A stretch of 64,000 bases of DNA from Ktedonosporobacter rubrisoli (GTDB taxonomy: Bacteria > Chloroflexota > Ktedonobacteria > Ktedonobacterales > Ktedonobacteraceae): assembly GCF_004208415.1 (NCBI RefSeq), contig NZ_CP035758.1, positions 10,974,001 through 11,038,000 on the forward strand, read 5' to 3'. The translations under genes were made by a program, and so were the position numbers. Positions 7,348-16,157 of the stretch are shown piece by piece. Numbering within the stretch: position 1 is the stretch's first letter; the number at the start of each line of letters is the position of its first letter. Below the pieces are notes generated by a model. That model did no database searches and had not been told where the DNA came from. It saw nothing but the letters and a program-made list of their open reading frames with translations.

Positions 7348-9444
7348 ATGACAGTGAATATCCGAGCTACGAAAGCTGATACTCCAGCAGCGCCGCTGGA
7401 TGTCATCGCGCTGTATCGTACAATGGTGACAGCGAGAGTAACAAACGACCTGCTTAAAACGCGTAAGACACAGGGCAAATACCCCTTTTACATTGGCTGT
7501 GGCGGCCATGAGAGTATGGCGGCGGTTGTCGCTGCATTGCAGGAGGACGACTGGCTCGCCCTTTACTATCGAGATATGGCCGCGTGGCTGCAGCGTACAG
7601 GAGATAAATATGCTCCAATACGTGAGGCCTATTCACGCACTACAGGACCAATGAGCGCAGGCCGCAATATGCCCTCACACTACAGCAGTAAGCGTCATCG
7701 CATTTTACCAACCTTTAGCGAGGTCGGTGGACTTGCTTCGTTCGCTGGCGGTGTTGGCTTTTCGATCAAGCGGCATCAAGGCAAAGAGCTGATCATGTGC
7801 TCACTTGGCGACGGTGGAGCGGCAACCAATGACTTTTATGTGCTATTCCGTCAAGCAGCTATACACCAACTACCCATTTTAATTGTGGTTGAGGATAATG
7901 GATGGGCGATTACTACTCCCTCTGCCATACAGTGGGCCGGGTCATTGGTTGAGTGGGCAAAAGGTGGTGGCGTGTATGCGGAAGAGGTCGATGGCACCGA
8001 TGCAATGGCGGCCTATGAAGCTACAAGCCGTCTTGCTGAACACATACGCTCTGGTCGTGGTCCTGCTCTCATGCATCTGCGTCTAGGACTGCTCGATCCA
8101 CATTCTAGTAGTACTGACATCAAGGCCTATCGGAAAAAAGAGGAAATTGAGCTCACTGCCGCGACAAAAGATTCTGTGAAAAACTTTGGTCGTTGGCTAA
8201 TTGAGCGTGGCTATCTACAAGAGGCCGATATAGATCGCATTCGTAAAGAAATTCGCGCAGAATTGGATGGTGTGGAGCGAGAGGTTGTGCAAGAACCTGA
8301 GCCAACTGCGGAGCGGGTAATGGAGCATGTGCTGTATGTTCCTCAGTGGCGAGAGAATATTCCTCGTGGCGCAAAGCGGAAGATATCAATGCTTGAGGCT
8401 ATTAATGATGCATTGATCGAGCTGGCCCAACGTGACCCTGATTTCTTTGTCTATGGTCAGGATGTGGGCAGCCCAAGAGGTGGTGTTTTTGGGGCGACCT
8501 CAAAGCTTGTTACCCAATTTCCCAAGAGCGCTATAAGTAGTCCTCTAAACGAGCATCTCATCGTTGGAACTGTGGCGGGGGCGAGTATGAAGGATGGCAA
8601 AGCTCGTTGTGCAGAGATTCAATTTGTCGATTATCATCAATCGGCTACTCAGGTAATCAGATTGGCTGCGCGTATCCCATATCAATGCTTTGGAGATTGG
8701 ACAGTTCCAATGCTGATCCGCACGAAGTCGGGCAGTGGTGGTGGTGGTCCCATCTCTAACAGCGAGGCTGGTGGCGGCGCCTTTGGTCATTCTAATGCTG
8801 GAGAACAGTGGTTTACCACAGTACCGGGTATGATCACTGTCTGCCCCTCCACGCCTTTTGATGCTAAGGGTCTCTTGCTTGAATCCGCTCGTGCACAGTC
8901 TCCAGTTGTCTTCCTGGAACGGGGTCGTCTGTATCGTTCCGAGCCCCCGAAGGATAGCCAGGGAAATACGATCGCGGCTCTCGCAGAATACTGGCAGGTC
9001 CCCGATGGGTACTATACCCTTCCTTTGGGGAAAGCTCGCCGTTTGCGTATTGGTGACGGACCTACGCGCCTGGCGATTATTGCCTGGGGGACAATGGTGC
9101 TGGAAGCCGGTATCGCCGCAGCTAATGTGGTAAATCGGGTTGGGGGGACTATCGAGATTGTTGATTTGCGTACCCTGACACCGTTTGATGAGGAAACTGT
9201 AGCCGCTGCCGTGAAGGCAGCTAATCGGGTGATAGTGGCAACCGAAGAGGCCGATCTAACCAGCTTTGGACACTATATTCATTCATGGATTGTGGAAAAA
9301 TGTTTCTATGATCTGGACGGTACACCTCTCCTGATTTCTGCCCTACAGGCCCCTGCTGCTCCTTATAATGCCCCTGAAGAAGCAGCTTTCTTCCCCTCCG
9401 CAACGACAATAGAGGCGAAGATCAATGCGTTATTGGCCGAGTAA
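7348..9444 (+). CDS. fused 2-oxoacid dehydrogenase E1 (alpha-beta)
   Basis: 698 residues joining E1-alpha (about 1-330) and E1-beta (about 345-698) in one chain, an arrangement known for branched-chain 2-oxoacid dehydrogenases of several phyla. The alpha part has GDG at 154-156 and metal-binding N184 (EDNGWAI). The beta part begins near ISMLEAINDALIELAQ and includes YGQDVG and the transketolase C-terminal domain (APAAPYNAPEEAAFFPS). A ribosome site GGAGG lies upstream. It would decarboxylate branched-chain 2-oxoacids (or pyruvate) and pass the acyl group to an E2 encoded outside the window. It ends at a strong hairpin terminator. Confidence 0.9.
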   Translation: MTVNIRATKADTPAAPLDVIALYRTMVTARVTNDLLKTRKTQGKYPFYIGCGGHESMAAVVAALQEDDWLALYYRDMAAWLQRTGDKYAPIREAYSRTTGPMSAGRNMPSHYSSKRHRILPTFSEVGGLASFAGGVGFSIKRHQGKELIMCSLGDGGAATNDFYVLFRQAAIHQLPILIVVEDNGWAITTPSAIQWAGSLVEWAKGGGVYAEEVDGTDAMAAYEATSRLAEHIRSGRGPALMHLRLGLLDPHSSSTDIKAYRKKEEIELTAATKDSVKNFGRWLIERGYLQEADIDRIRKEIRAELDGVEREVVQEPEPTAERVMEHVLYVPQWRENIPRGAKRKISMLEAINDALIELAQRDPDFFVYGQDVGSPRGGVFGATSKLVTQFPKSAISSPLNEHLIVGTVAGASMKDGKARCAEIQFVDYHQSATQVIRLAARIPYQCFGDWTVPMLIRTKSGSGGGGPISNSEAGGGAFGHSNAGEQWFTTVPGMITVCPSTPFDAKGLLLESARAQSPVVFLERGRLYRSEPPKDSQGNTIAALAEYWQVPDGYYTLPLGKARRLRIGDGPTRLAIIAWGTMVLEAGIAAANVVNRVGGTIEIVDLRTLTPFDEETVAAAVKAANRVIVATEEADLTSFGHYIHSWIVEKCFYDLDGTPLLISALQAPAAPYNAPEEAAFFPSATTIEAKINALLAE

Positions 9445-9462
9445 TCAGCGCATATGTTAACA

Positions 9463-9507
9463 GATAGCTGGTTGGGGAAAAGAACATCCCTGGCCAGCTA
9501 TCGTGTT
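9463..9507 (+). terminator. terminator of the fused E1 gene
   Basis: Arms GATAGCTGG (9463-9471) and CCAGCTATC (9494-9502), perfect 9 bp, then GTGTTTTT. It also lies at the tail of the convergent permease gene. Confidence 0.75.
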
Positions 9508-9552
9508 TTTGTGGTAATCAGCATAAGCACTGATCTTGTTCTCTGGCCCCTA

Positions 9553-11040
9553 CTATTTTTCTTCTAGTGTTTGCCATTCGGCCTCACTACTGGCAAACAT
9601 GCTTCCTACTGCTGCTATGATGAGGCAGATCAACGTTACGCTGCCCACAATATACCACCACTGTATAGAAGAAATGAGTTGAGGTATCCAGGAGTTGAGT
9701 AGTGTATCGACAATAGCAGCTATACAGGCGAGGGGTCCGACAATACTGCAAATGAGCAGTACTGGCAGGGGAAGGATGCGTTTTTGGTGGAAAGCTTGTC
9801 TGTCGTGTAGGAATGATAGGCTAAGGCAGACGAAGAGGAAGGCGCTGGGGATTGCCCATACTAGTGTCGCTCCTGCCTGGCTGATATTAAAAACTTCAAA
9901 GGAAAGATCTGTTGGATTGGCGAAATGAAAGAAATAGGGCGCAAGGAAATAGGTAATGCTAGCGATAATGATGGCGACAATCGTTTGAAAAAAGATAGCA
10001 TTGGCCGGAACGCGATGTTTATTGAGTAATCCGATCTTTGCTGGCAAGCGGGCGTCAATCGCAGCTACCATAAGCAGGCGGGCAAATGCGAGATTGTAGA
10101 CAATAGGGATAATCAAAAAAAAGCATAGGATGCAGATAACCACGATGTTTCCAAGCAGGGGAGTCAGGGCTGTATCTACCAGCGAGACAAGATCAAATGG
10201 AGATACATTTGTGCCCTTAACAACAAGCAAAGCGATTGTGGAGATAAAATAACCGATCAGGGTGAGAATGGTGCCCCAGAGAATATGGCGGCTGATTACC
10301 TTATGTTCGGCAATCTCACCGCCCATAATGAGAGGGATCTCAGTGCCAAGATAGGCCAGTGTGATGATCCCGAACTGGCTGATATTGGCAGTTTGAGGAT
10401 CTTGCCAGGTTATAAGCCAGCCTTTGGCGTCTGCAAAGTTGGTTGCGGAATGGTGTCCACTTACTAGCCACCAGATGCATGCGACGCCTATCGTAAAAAC
10501 TACAAGACCAATTAATCCGACTGCCACATTGATGATATTTTGGACAGTCCGTGCTCGCTGGCAAGCAATGATCCCGGAGAGGGCAATTACGCTGATAATA
10601 ACGAGTCCCTGTTGCCAGGGCTCAGAAAGCCAGCCTTGATGGATGCCCTGAAGAAAGGTTGTGAAAATATTTGCTCCCGATTCTATAACAAGAATACCAG
10701 GTAGCCAGGCGCAGAAGCCAATAAAGAAGCTCCAGTAACCTCCAAGGACCTTGTGTGTCCAGTTGTAAAGCGAGCCTTCAAAAGGGAAAAAAGTGCCGAG
10801 TTGGGCTGTGACTACTGCGCAAGGAATAAAGAAGGCAACAGCTCCCAATGTCCAGTAAATAAGTGCTGCTGGTCCGCTGGTAGCGGCACCTGCCGAGTTA
10901 TTGATAAAAAAGACAATAACCAGATAGGTTGCTGTGAGATCTAGCTGGCCAAATATCTGAGGCATAGTCTTGGGAACATACTGTTCAGAAGTCAGGGCGA
11001 GATCGCTGTTTTGTCTGCTAGACTTACTAAATGTCGACAT
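9553..11040 (-). CDS. APC-family amino acid permease
   Basis: 495 residues with about 12 hydrophobic segments. The family start region (GQLDLTATYLVIVFFINNSAG...GPAALIYW) and loop EGSLYNWTHKVLG are typical of amino acid/polyamine/organocation permeases, which import amino acids or amines by proton or sodium symport. Closely related to the next gene (both share the EPWQQGLVII stretch), so the two arose by tandem duplication. Substrate unknown. Confidence 0.85.
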   Translation of the reverse strand: MSTFSKSSRQNSDLALTSEQYVPKTMPQIFGQLDLTATYLVIVFFINNSAGAATSGPAALIYWTLGAVAFFIPCAVVTAQLGTFFPFEGSLYNWTHKVLGGYWSFFIGFCAWLPGILVIESGANIFTTFLQGIHQGWLSEPWQQGLVIISVIALSGIIACQRARTVQNIINVAVGLIGLVVFTIGVACIWWLVSGHHSATNFADAKGWLITWQDPQTANISQFGIITLAYLGTEIPLIMGGEIAEHKVISRHILWGTILTLIGYFISTIALLVVKGTNVSPFDLVSLVDTALTPLLGNIVVICILCFFLIIPIVYNLAFARLLMVAAIDARLPAKIGLLNKHRVPANAIFFQTIVAIIIASITYFLAPYFFHFANPTDLSFEVFNISQAGATLVWAIPSAFLFVCLSLSFLHDRQAFHQKRILPLPVLLICSIVGPLACIAAIVDTLLNSWIPQLISSIQWWYIVGSVTLICLIIAAVGSMFASSEAEWQTLEEK

Positions 11041-11395
11041 TGTATTTCCTCAAAGGCTGTAGTTATATAATCTACATCAACAATCCTTATGGATTGTTCC
11101 AAGCGCTTGTTCCACCTTGCAAGCCAGGGTTGATAGGGGCATGAAATCGTGTTCCAGCTGTGGAAATCAGGGTCTCTACATGACCCGGCTGTAGACTTGC
11201 TGCTAGCTACTTCTTCGATTTTCGGATAAGCACAAAAGAGTGATTGGGTAGCCGCTATAAAGTATGGTGGCGTAGCGATGATCAGGCTGAAGGATAAGCA
11301 CTAGCCCCTATAATCGTGAAAATGCCATGAAGAGGATTATCAGGGAATGAGCGGAGCGCATCAATAGGGATGCGCTCCATATTTTAAAGTGCGTG
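11041..11395. other. 355-bp spacer between the two permease genes
   Basis: Contains the terminator-like hairpin of the upstream permease (11353-11378) and, presumably, a separate promoter for the downstream one. No open frame of note. Confidence 0.5.
11353..11378 (-). terminator. terminator-like hairpin of the second permease gene
   Basis: Perfect 10-bp arms GGAGCGCATC (11353-11362) and GATGCGCTCC (11369-11378) with a 6-base loop, 18 bases past the stop at 11396. No U-run follows on the minus strand. Confidence 0.6.
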
Positions 11396-12904
11396 CTAGG
11401 ACTCTGTTACCTGGGCGATGATATCTTCATCGCTTACGTCTCCCCTGGTTGTGGCTTGACCAATAAAGAAGAGCACGATACCGACGAGCAGCGAGATAAT
11501 ACCTATCCCGCCAATCCAGAGAATCCATTGTGAATAGGAGACAAGGCTTACCCAGGGATTGGTGAAGGTCACAAAGACGCCGAAAGCTGTTGCGACCATC
11601 CCAAGCGCTGAACATAGGTAGAAAACCCAGTCGGGAGCCAGGCGCTTGCGCGCAAATTCGTCGTGGTATTTGTAGCGGATAATGATCACATCGATAAAGA
11701 GAATGACCATTGAAACGCACCAGATAACCGTCACGGCTGCCTGGAGAATACTGTAAATCACAGTTGAGAGATCAGTTGGCTTCATGCCTGCATTCAGAGC
11801 AAACGGAGCAAGGATAAAGGCGATCGCCGTAAAGACAGCCGAGATAATGCTTTGCACCAGAACGGCGACCCAGGGAACTTTGTTGGCATTCACTTTACTC
11901 ATCACGGCAGGGAGGCGGCGATCAAGGCCGGAAACGAAGAGCAGGCGGCCGAACGAATAGTTGTAGACAGTGGTGTTGAAAAGGAAAAAGCCGATGAGAA
12001 TGATATTGACGATGTAGGAAAGTACGATACCAACACCCCCAAAGGCAGCCTTGACGGCAAGTACGGAGGCTGCCGGATTTCCTTGATCGGTGACCGAATG
12101 GACGGCTGTCATAATTCCAAAGGTACCGATGAGGTAAGCCAGCATGACAACTATCGAGCCCCAGAGCAAATAACGTGTGATGGCGCGTGAGTCGTTGACT
12201 TCTACGCCCATGTTGAGCGGCACCTCGATACCAAGCAAGCCCAGAACAACAGTACCATAGATGGTAAGGTTGGCCTGTTTAGGGAACCAGTTTGGCGCTG
12301 AATAGTCAACGGGGGCGATATGACCACTGACTAAGGCAGTAATGCCGGCTACCCCAACGAGTAAGATGGCGCATCCGTACGCAATAAATATGATGTTGAC
12401 AAGGTTCTGAGTGACGCGGAAGCGTAAAATGGATAGCACAAATGAGAAAGCGATGATCAGGATAATAACCAAGCCTTGCTGCCAGGGCTCGGTTAAGAAA
12501 TTGGGATTGAGCTGCTGAATCAGCGCCACAGCAGCATCGCCAGTGGCAATCATAACCAGTACACCCGGCCACCAGGCACAGAAACCGGCGAAGAAGCCCA
12601 TGAAAGCTCCGAAGGCTTTCGTGGTCCAGACATAGATAGAGCCTTCACCAGGAAACATCAGGCCAAGCTGACCGGTAACGATAGCTCCTGGAATGAGAAA
12701 AGTGATAAAGCCCAGTATCCAATACAAATAGGATGCTGGTCCCGCTCCCCCGGCTACTACTCCCGAGTTGCTAATAAATAGCACGATAGCAACGAAGATA
12801 GCAACCATATCGAAGGAATTGAGGACCTTGGGAAGAATGCCTCCCGCAATACGTTCAGAGCGTAGTACTGCTTGCTGTTGGCTACTGTTCTCTATGGCAT
12901 CCAT
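11396..12904 (-). CDS. APC-family amino acid permease (paralogue)
   Basis: 502 residues, about 12 transmembrane segments, aligned by eye with the neighbouring permease over the whole length (FISNSGVVAGGAGPAS, GEGSIYVWTTKAFG, EPWQQGLVIILIIAF). It is a member of the amino acid/polyamine/organocation superfamily in the inner membrane. A 355-base gap with its own hairpin separates it from the paralogue, so the two are probably transcribed separately. Substrate unknown. Confidence 0.85.
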   Translation of the reverse strand: MDAIENSSQQQAVLRSERIAGGILPKVLNSFDMVAIFVAIVLFISNSGVVAGGAGPASYLYWILGFITFLIPGAIVTGQLGLMFPGEGSIYVWTTKAFGAFMGFFAGFCAWWPGVLVMIATGDAAVALIQQLNPNFLTEPWQQGLVIILIIAFSFVLSILRFRVTQNLVNIIFIAYGCAILLVGVAGITALVSGHIAPVDYSAPNWFPKQANLTIYGTVVLGLLGIEVPLNMGVEVNDSRAITRYLLWGSIVVMLAYLIGTFGIMTAVHSVTDQGNPAASVLAVKAAFGGVGIVLSYIVNIILIGFFLFNTTVYNYSFGRLLFVSGLDRRLPAVMSKVNANKVPWVAVLVQSIISAVFTAIAFILAPFALNAGMKPTDLSTVIYSILQAAVTVIWCVSMVILFIDVIIIRYKYHDEFARKRLAPDWVFYLCSALGMVATAFGVFVTFTNPWVSLVSYSQWILWIGGIGIISLLVGIVLFFIGQATTRGDVSDEDIIAQVTES

Positions 12905-13627
12905 AGTGAACTACCTACCTTTCTTAAATATGTTGCTCGGGATATGCGCGGAAATTTGCCTTTTATTGTTATTTAGTATCCAGCTTAATTTACAAATATA
13001 TGCGAAGGCAGAAAATGTTAAATGACAAAGGTAGTTTCGTAGCCTGGTTGGGTAGAAAATGGCGCATGAGCAAAACAAGAAGCGCGTAAATAATTGCTTC
13101 TTGCTAAAGAGTTTCCCTAAGGCAAGTATTTATTGGACATTATGATTTAATGCTGGCAAAAAATATTACTGAGCAGACATGTACGCTCATGATCATTCAC
13201 CTTTATAAACCTGGAATAGCTGGTTTATAAGGTTGTTTGCTTAAGGATATCTAATAGATTACCTGATGTATCAAATAAATACAAGACCTTTGGCTAGCAT
13301 TATCTCGCTCATAAATAAAATGCCTGAATACCGTTACTTCTAGCTATGGTAATTTCATACTAGAGATCAATATATTGACCTCTTAAGGTACATCTAATGT
13401 ATAAAATATCTGTATACCTTGAAAATAATAATTTTTTCTCTTTTTATTTGTGTAATCTGAGTGGTCCATTTTTGTTGCATAGGGACATATTGCCCTGAGT
13501 GCTACATGTCCTGATGCTGGATTTGCTCAATGGGCCTGTTTTCCTCTCGACGAATTGGGTAAACTATGTTACACTGCGTTTAAGTCCATAGAATGATAAC
13601 TATCAGTATCAAAGGGGTCAAAAGTAC
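12905..13627. other. 723-bp AT-rich intergenic region
   Basis: Markedly richer in A and T than the surrounding genes, especially 13130-13460. Holds a hairpin TTATAAACC / GGTTTATAA (13203-13211, 13222-13230) with a 10-base loop and an AAGGTA...TACCTT pair near 13384-13422. No open frame resembles a protein. It may hold divergent promoters or a small RNA, but nothing proves it. Confidence 0.45.
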
Positions 13628-14560
13628 ATGGCAACCTGTACATCTTGTGGTCAAGATATTACTGGCAAAAAATTTTGCCCGCAGTGTGGCACACCTGCAT
13701 ATTCCGCAGGGACGCCAAGGGTAAGTGGTCAATTTGCCTCCGTGCATTGCCCGCGTTGTAGTGGAGAAGTGAGCCCAGGCGCGGCTTTCTGCATGCATTG
13801 TGGGGCAACCTTAAATACACAGGCTGTCACTGCCCCACCGATGCCCGCGACGCGTCCTTGTCCCGCTTGCCACGCGGAGGTAGACGCTGCCAGCGCATTT
13901 TGCACCGGCTGTGGACATAATATGCGGGCGCCTGCGTCCCAGGTGAGCGCATCAGCAGCGTATTGTGCCAATTGTGGGAGAGCTAATAATCCTGGCGTGC
14001 GTTTCTGCAGCGGGTGTGGAGCACCTCTGGGAGCCAGCCAGGGGAGTTATACGCAACCCCAGTCGCAGTATCCAGCCCCACCCCAGCCCCAATATCCGGT
14101 CCAGGCGCAGTATCAGCCCCAACCCCAGCCATACGCCCCACAGCCGTACGTCCAGCAGGGAGCGTATCAGCCCCAGCCGATGCTAGGACAGCAACCGATG
14201 ACATTGCGTTGTCCCGTTTGTATGGCTATGGCTCCAGTGGGAACGCCCAATTGCCGGAGTTGCCATACGAGTTTGGCTGGCGTAGTGCCTATACCTGCCA
14301 ATATGCCCGTCCAGCAAGGGCAGCAGGGAGGCCTGGGAGGCTTCTTGCAGGGCGGCGGCGGACAATTAGCCGCTGGAGCTCTTGGCGGTGCCGCTGCCGT
14401 CATTGGTGGGCAAATGCTATTGCATGGACTGGAAAATTCTATAGAAGAGAGAGTCGAAGAGGATATGGGCTATGGTGGTGAAGGGCGGCGCCATCATCAT
14501 CGCGATGAGGGCTTACTGGGCGGTTTAGGTGAGTTAGGGAAAGATATTGGCTTGTTCTAA
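13628..14560 (+). CDS. five-zinc-ribbon protein with Pro/Gln linker
   Basis: 310 residues. Four CxxC-x(9-11)-CxxC zinc ribbons are packed in residues 1-135 (CTSCGQD...CPQCG, CPRCSGE...CMHCG, CPACHAE...CTGCG, CANCGRA...CSGCG). A Pro/Gln/Tyr-rich linker (about 140-190) follows, then a fifth ribbon (CPVCMAM...CRSCH), then a Gly-rich hydrophobic stretch (GGFLQGGGGQLAAGALGGAAAVIGG, named here by its ends only: GGFLQ to VIGG) and a His-rich acidic tail. Likely a protein-interaction or membrane-associating adaptor; no enzyme domain is visible. Its own hairpin follows. Confidence 0.7.
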   Translation: MATCTSCGQDITGKKFCPQCGTPAYSAGTPRVSGQFASVHCPRCSGEVSPGAAFCMHCGATLNTQAVTAPPMPATRPCPACHAEVDAASAFCTGCGHNMRAPASQVSASAAYCANCGRANNPGVRFCSGCGAPLGASQGSYTQPQSQYPAPPQPQYPVQAQYQPQPQPYAPQPYVQQGAYQPQPMLGQQPMTLRCPVCMAMAPVGTPNCRSCHTSLAGVVPIPANMPVQQGQQGGLGGFLQGGGGQLAAGALGGAAAVIGGQMLLHGLENSIEERVEEDMGYGGEGRRHHHRDEGLLGGLGELGKDIGLF

Positions 14561-14574
14561 AAATTTATAAGTAC

Positions 14575-14598
14575 GGGGGCAAACTGCATATTGCCCCC
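14575..14598 (+). terminator. terminator-like hairpin after the zinc-ribbon gene
   Basis: GGGGGCAA (14575-14582) and TTGCCCCC (14591-14598), perfect 8-bp arms, 8-base loop, 15 bases past the stop. No T-run. Confidence 0.55.
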
Positions 14599-14855
14599 TA
14601 TGAGTTGTGCTGTGACTATCTTCCTAAAGGCCGATACCCAAATTGGCTACTTTTCCTATTTCCCTTGTATGGTGTTGCGACTATGCGATAAACCATCTAT
14701 AATACTGCGAGATAAACTGACTGATATGCGTAAGGATAGCAGCTTTAATAGTTGGTGTCTGTATTTTAAGGACGTTTGCATAGGAAATATTCTAAGGAGA
14801 ATTAGCGCACTCTGACCTTGTTGGGGTCGTAAGGGGTTTAGCGCCAAATATTCGA

Positions 14856-16133
14856 ATGAATTACGAGCGAACAACGCTACCTAATGGACTGCGGCTACTG
14901 ACTACCCGAATGCCGGGCGTGCGTTCTGCTAGCATTGCTTTCATGTTCTCTGTTGGCTCTCGCTATGAGTCCACCCCTATTGCCGGTATATCTCACTTTA
15001 TTGAGCATATGCTTTTCAAAGGCTCGCTGCATTATCCAACAGCGCGGTTGATCTCGGAGGCTATCGAGGGGGTTGGTGGGTTTTTTAACGGCAGTACAGG
15101 TAAAGAACTAACTACTTATACTGCTCGTGTTCCTAGTGAATATTTGCCAGTCGTGATGAAAGTGCTGGCTGACATGGTGCGGCATCCACTTTTTGATCCG
15201 AAAGAGATTGAAAAGGAGCGCAGCGTTATTATTGAAGAGTTGAGTTCTACGCAGGATGATCCGCAAGAGTGGGCGAGCCTGCTCAGTGATGAGGTGATGT
15301 GGCCAGAATTGCCTCTAGGGCGTGATGATGCGGGCTCCATCAAAACCGTGACACACATACAACGTCAGCAGATGCTAGATTATCTGGATACTTATTATCG
15401 TCCCAACGCGCTGGTTATCAGTGTTGCCGGAAATATCGATACGGAGCAGGTCATCCAATTAGCGCAGGATTTGTTCGCGGACTGGGAGCCACGGGGCCTC
15501 CCTGGATGGACCAAGTGCATGCCTCCGCGTGACGTACCGCCTGTACGAATGATTAAAAAGGCTACCGAGCAGACCAATCTATGCCTATCCACGCTAGGAG
15601 TTGCCTCTACTTCTCCCGATTATTATACTTTGCTGCTTATCAATGCTCTCCTGGGCGATGGTATGAGCTCTCGACTTTTTCAGACTATTCGAGAAGAGAG
15701 AGGGCTGGCGTATGATATTGGCACTTACTTTAACACGTATTATGAAACTGGTAATCTAGTAGTGAGTGCAGGTGTTGATCCCTCACATACGCAAGAGGCT
15801 ATAAGCGCCATTGTGGCCGAGCTTGTCGAGCTTTGTGACGTAGCCGTGCCAGTTGATGAATTGGAGCGCATCAAGGCTTACGTACGAGGCGGTATTATGC
15901 TCGGCTTGGAGGGTACGCAACAGGTAGCATCCTGGTTTGGAAGCCAGGAATGCCTGCATAATTCTATAAAGGATGTTGATGAGGTGATAGCCCGTGTAGA
16001 TGCTGTCACTGTGCAAGACATTCAGCGCGTAGCCCGGGCTTGCTTTGCTCCTGAATGGCGACGGTTGGCTATCATTGGACCAGATGATGTCCATCGAGCA
16101 GAATATTTTGCAAAGTTACTTACAGGTGTGTAA
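14856..16133 (+). CDS. M16-family zinc metalloprotease
   Basis: 425 residues, pitrilysin/insulinase family, similar in size to the processing-peptidase-like bacterial M16B proteins. The inverted zinc motif HFIEH is at 47-51 and the third ligand E127 falls 76 residues later, as the family requires. A second, inactive M16 lobe occupies the C-terminal half (REERGLAYDIGTYF region). The TPR/roadblock genes follow at 24 bases, so they are likely one operon. It degrades or processes peptides; the substrate is unknown. Confidence 0.9.
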   Translation: MNYERTTLPNGLRLLTTRMPGVRSASIAFMFSVGSRYESTPIAGISHFIEHMLFKGSLHYPTARLISEAIEGVGGFFNGSTGKELTTYTARVPSEYLPVVMKVLADMVRHPLFDPKEIEKERSVIIEELSSTQDDPQEWASLLSDEVMWPELPLGRDDAGSIKTVTHIQRQQMLDYLDTYYRPNALVISVAGNIDTEQVIQLAQDLFADWEPRGLPGWTKCMPPRDVPPVRMIKKATEQTNLCLSTLGVASTSPDYYTLLLINALLGDGMSSRLFQTIREERGLAYDIGTYFNTYYETGNLVVSAGVDPSHTQEAISAIVAELVELCDVAVPVDELERIKAYVRGGIMLGLEGTQQVASWFGSQECLHNSIKDVDEVIARVDAVTVQDIQRVARACFAPEWRRLAIIGPDDVHRAEYFAKLLTGV

Positions 16134-16157
16134 AGCGGGAAGAGGAGACCAGGTTTT

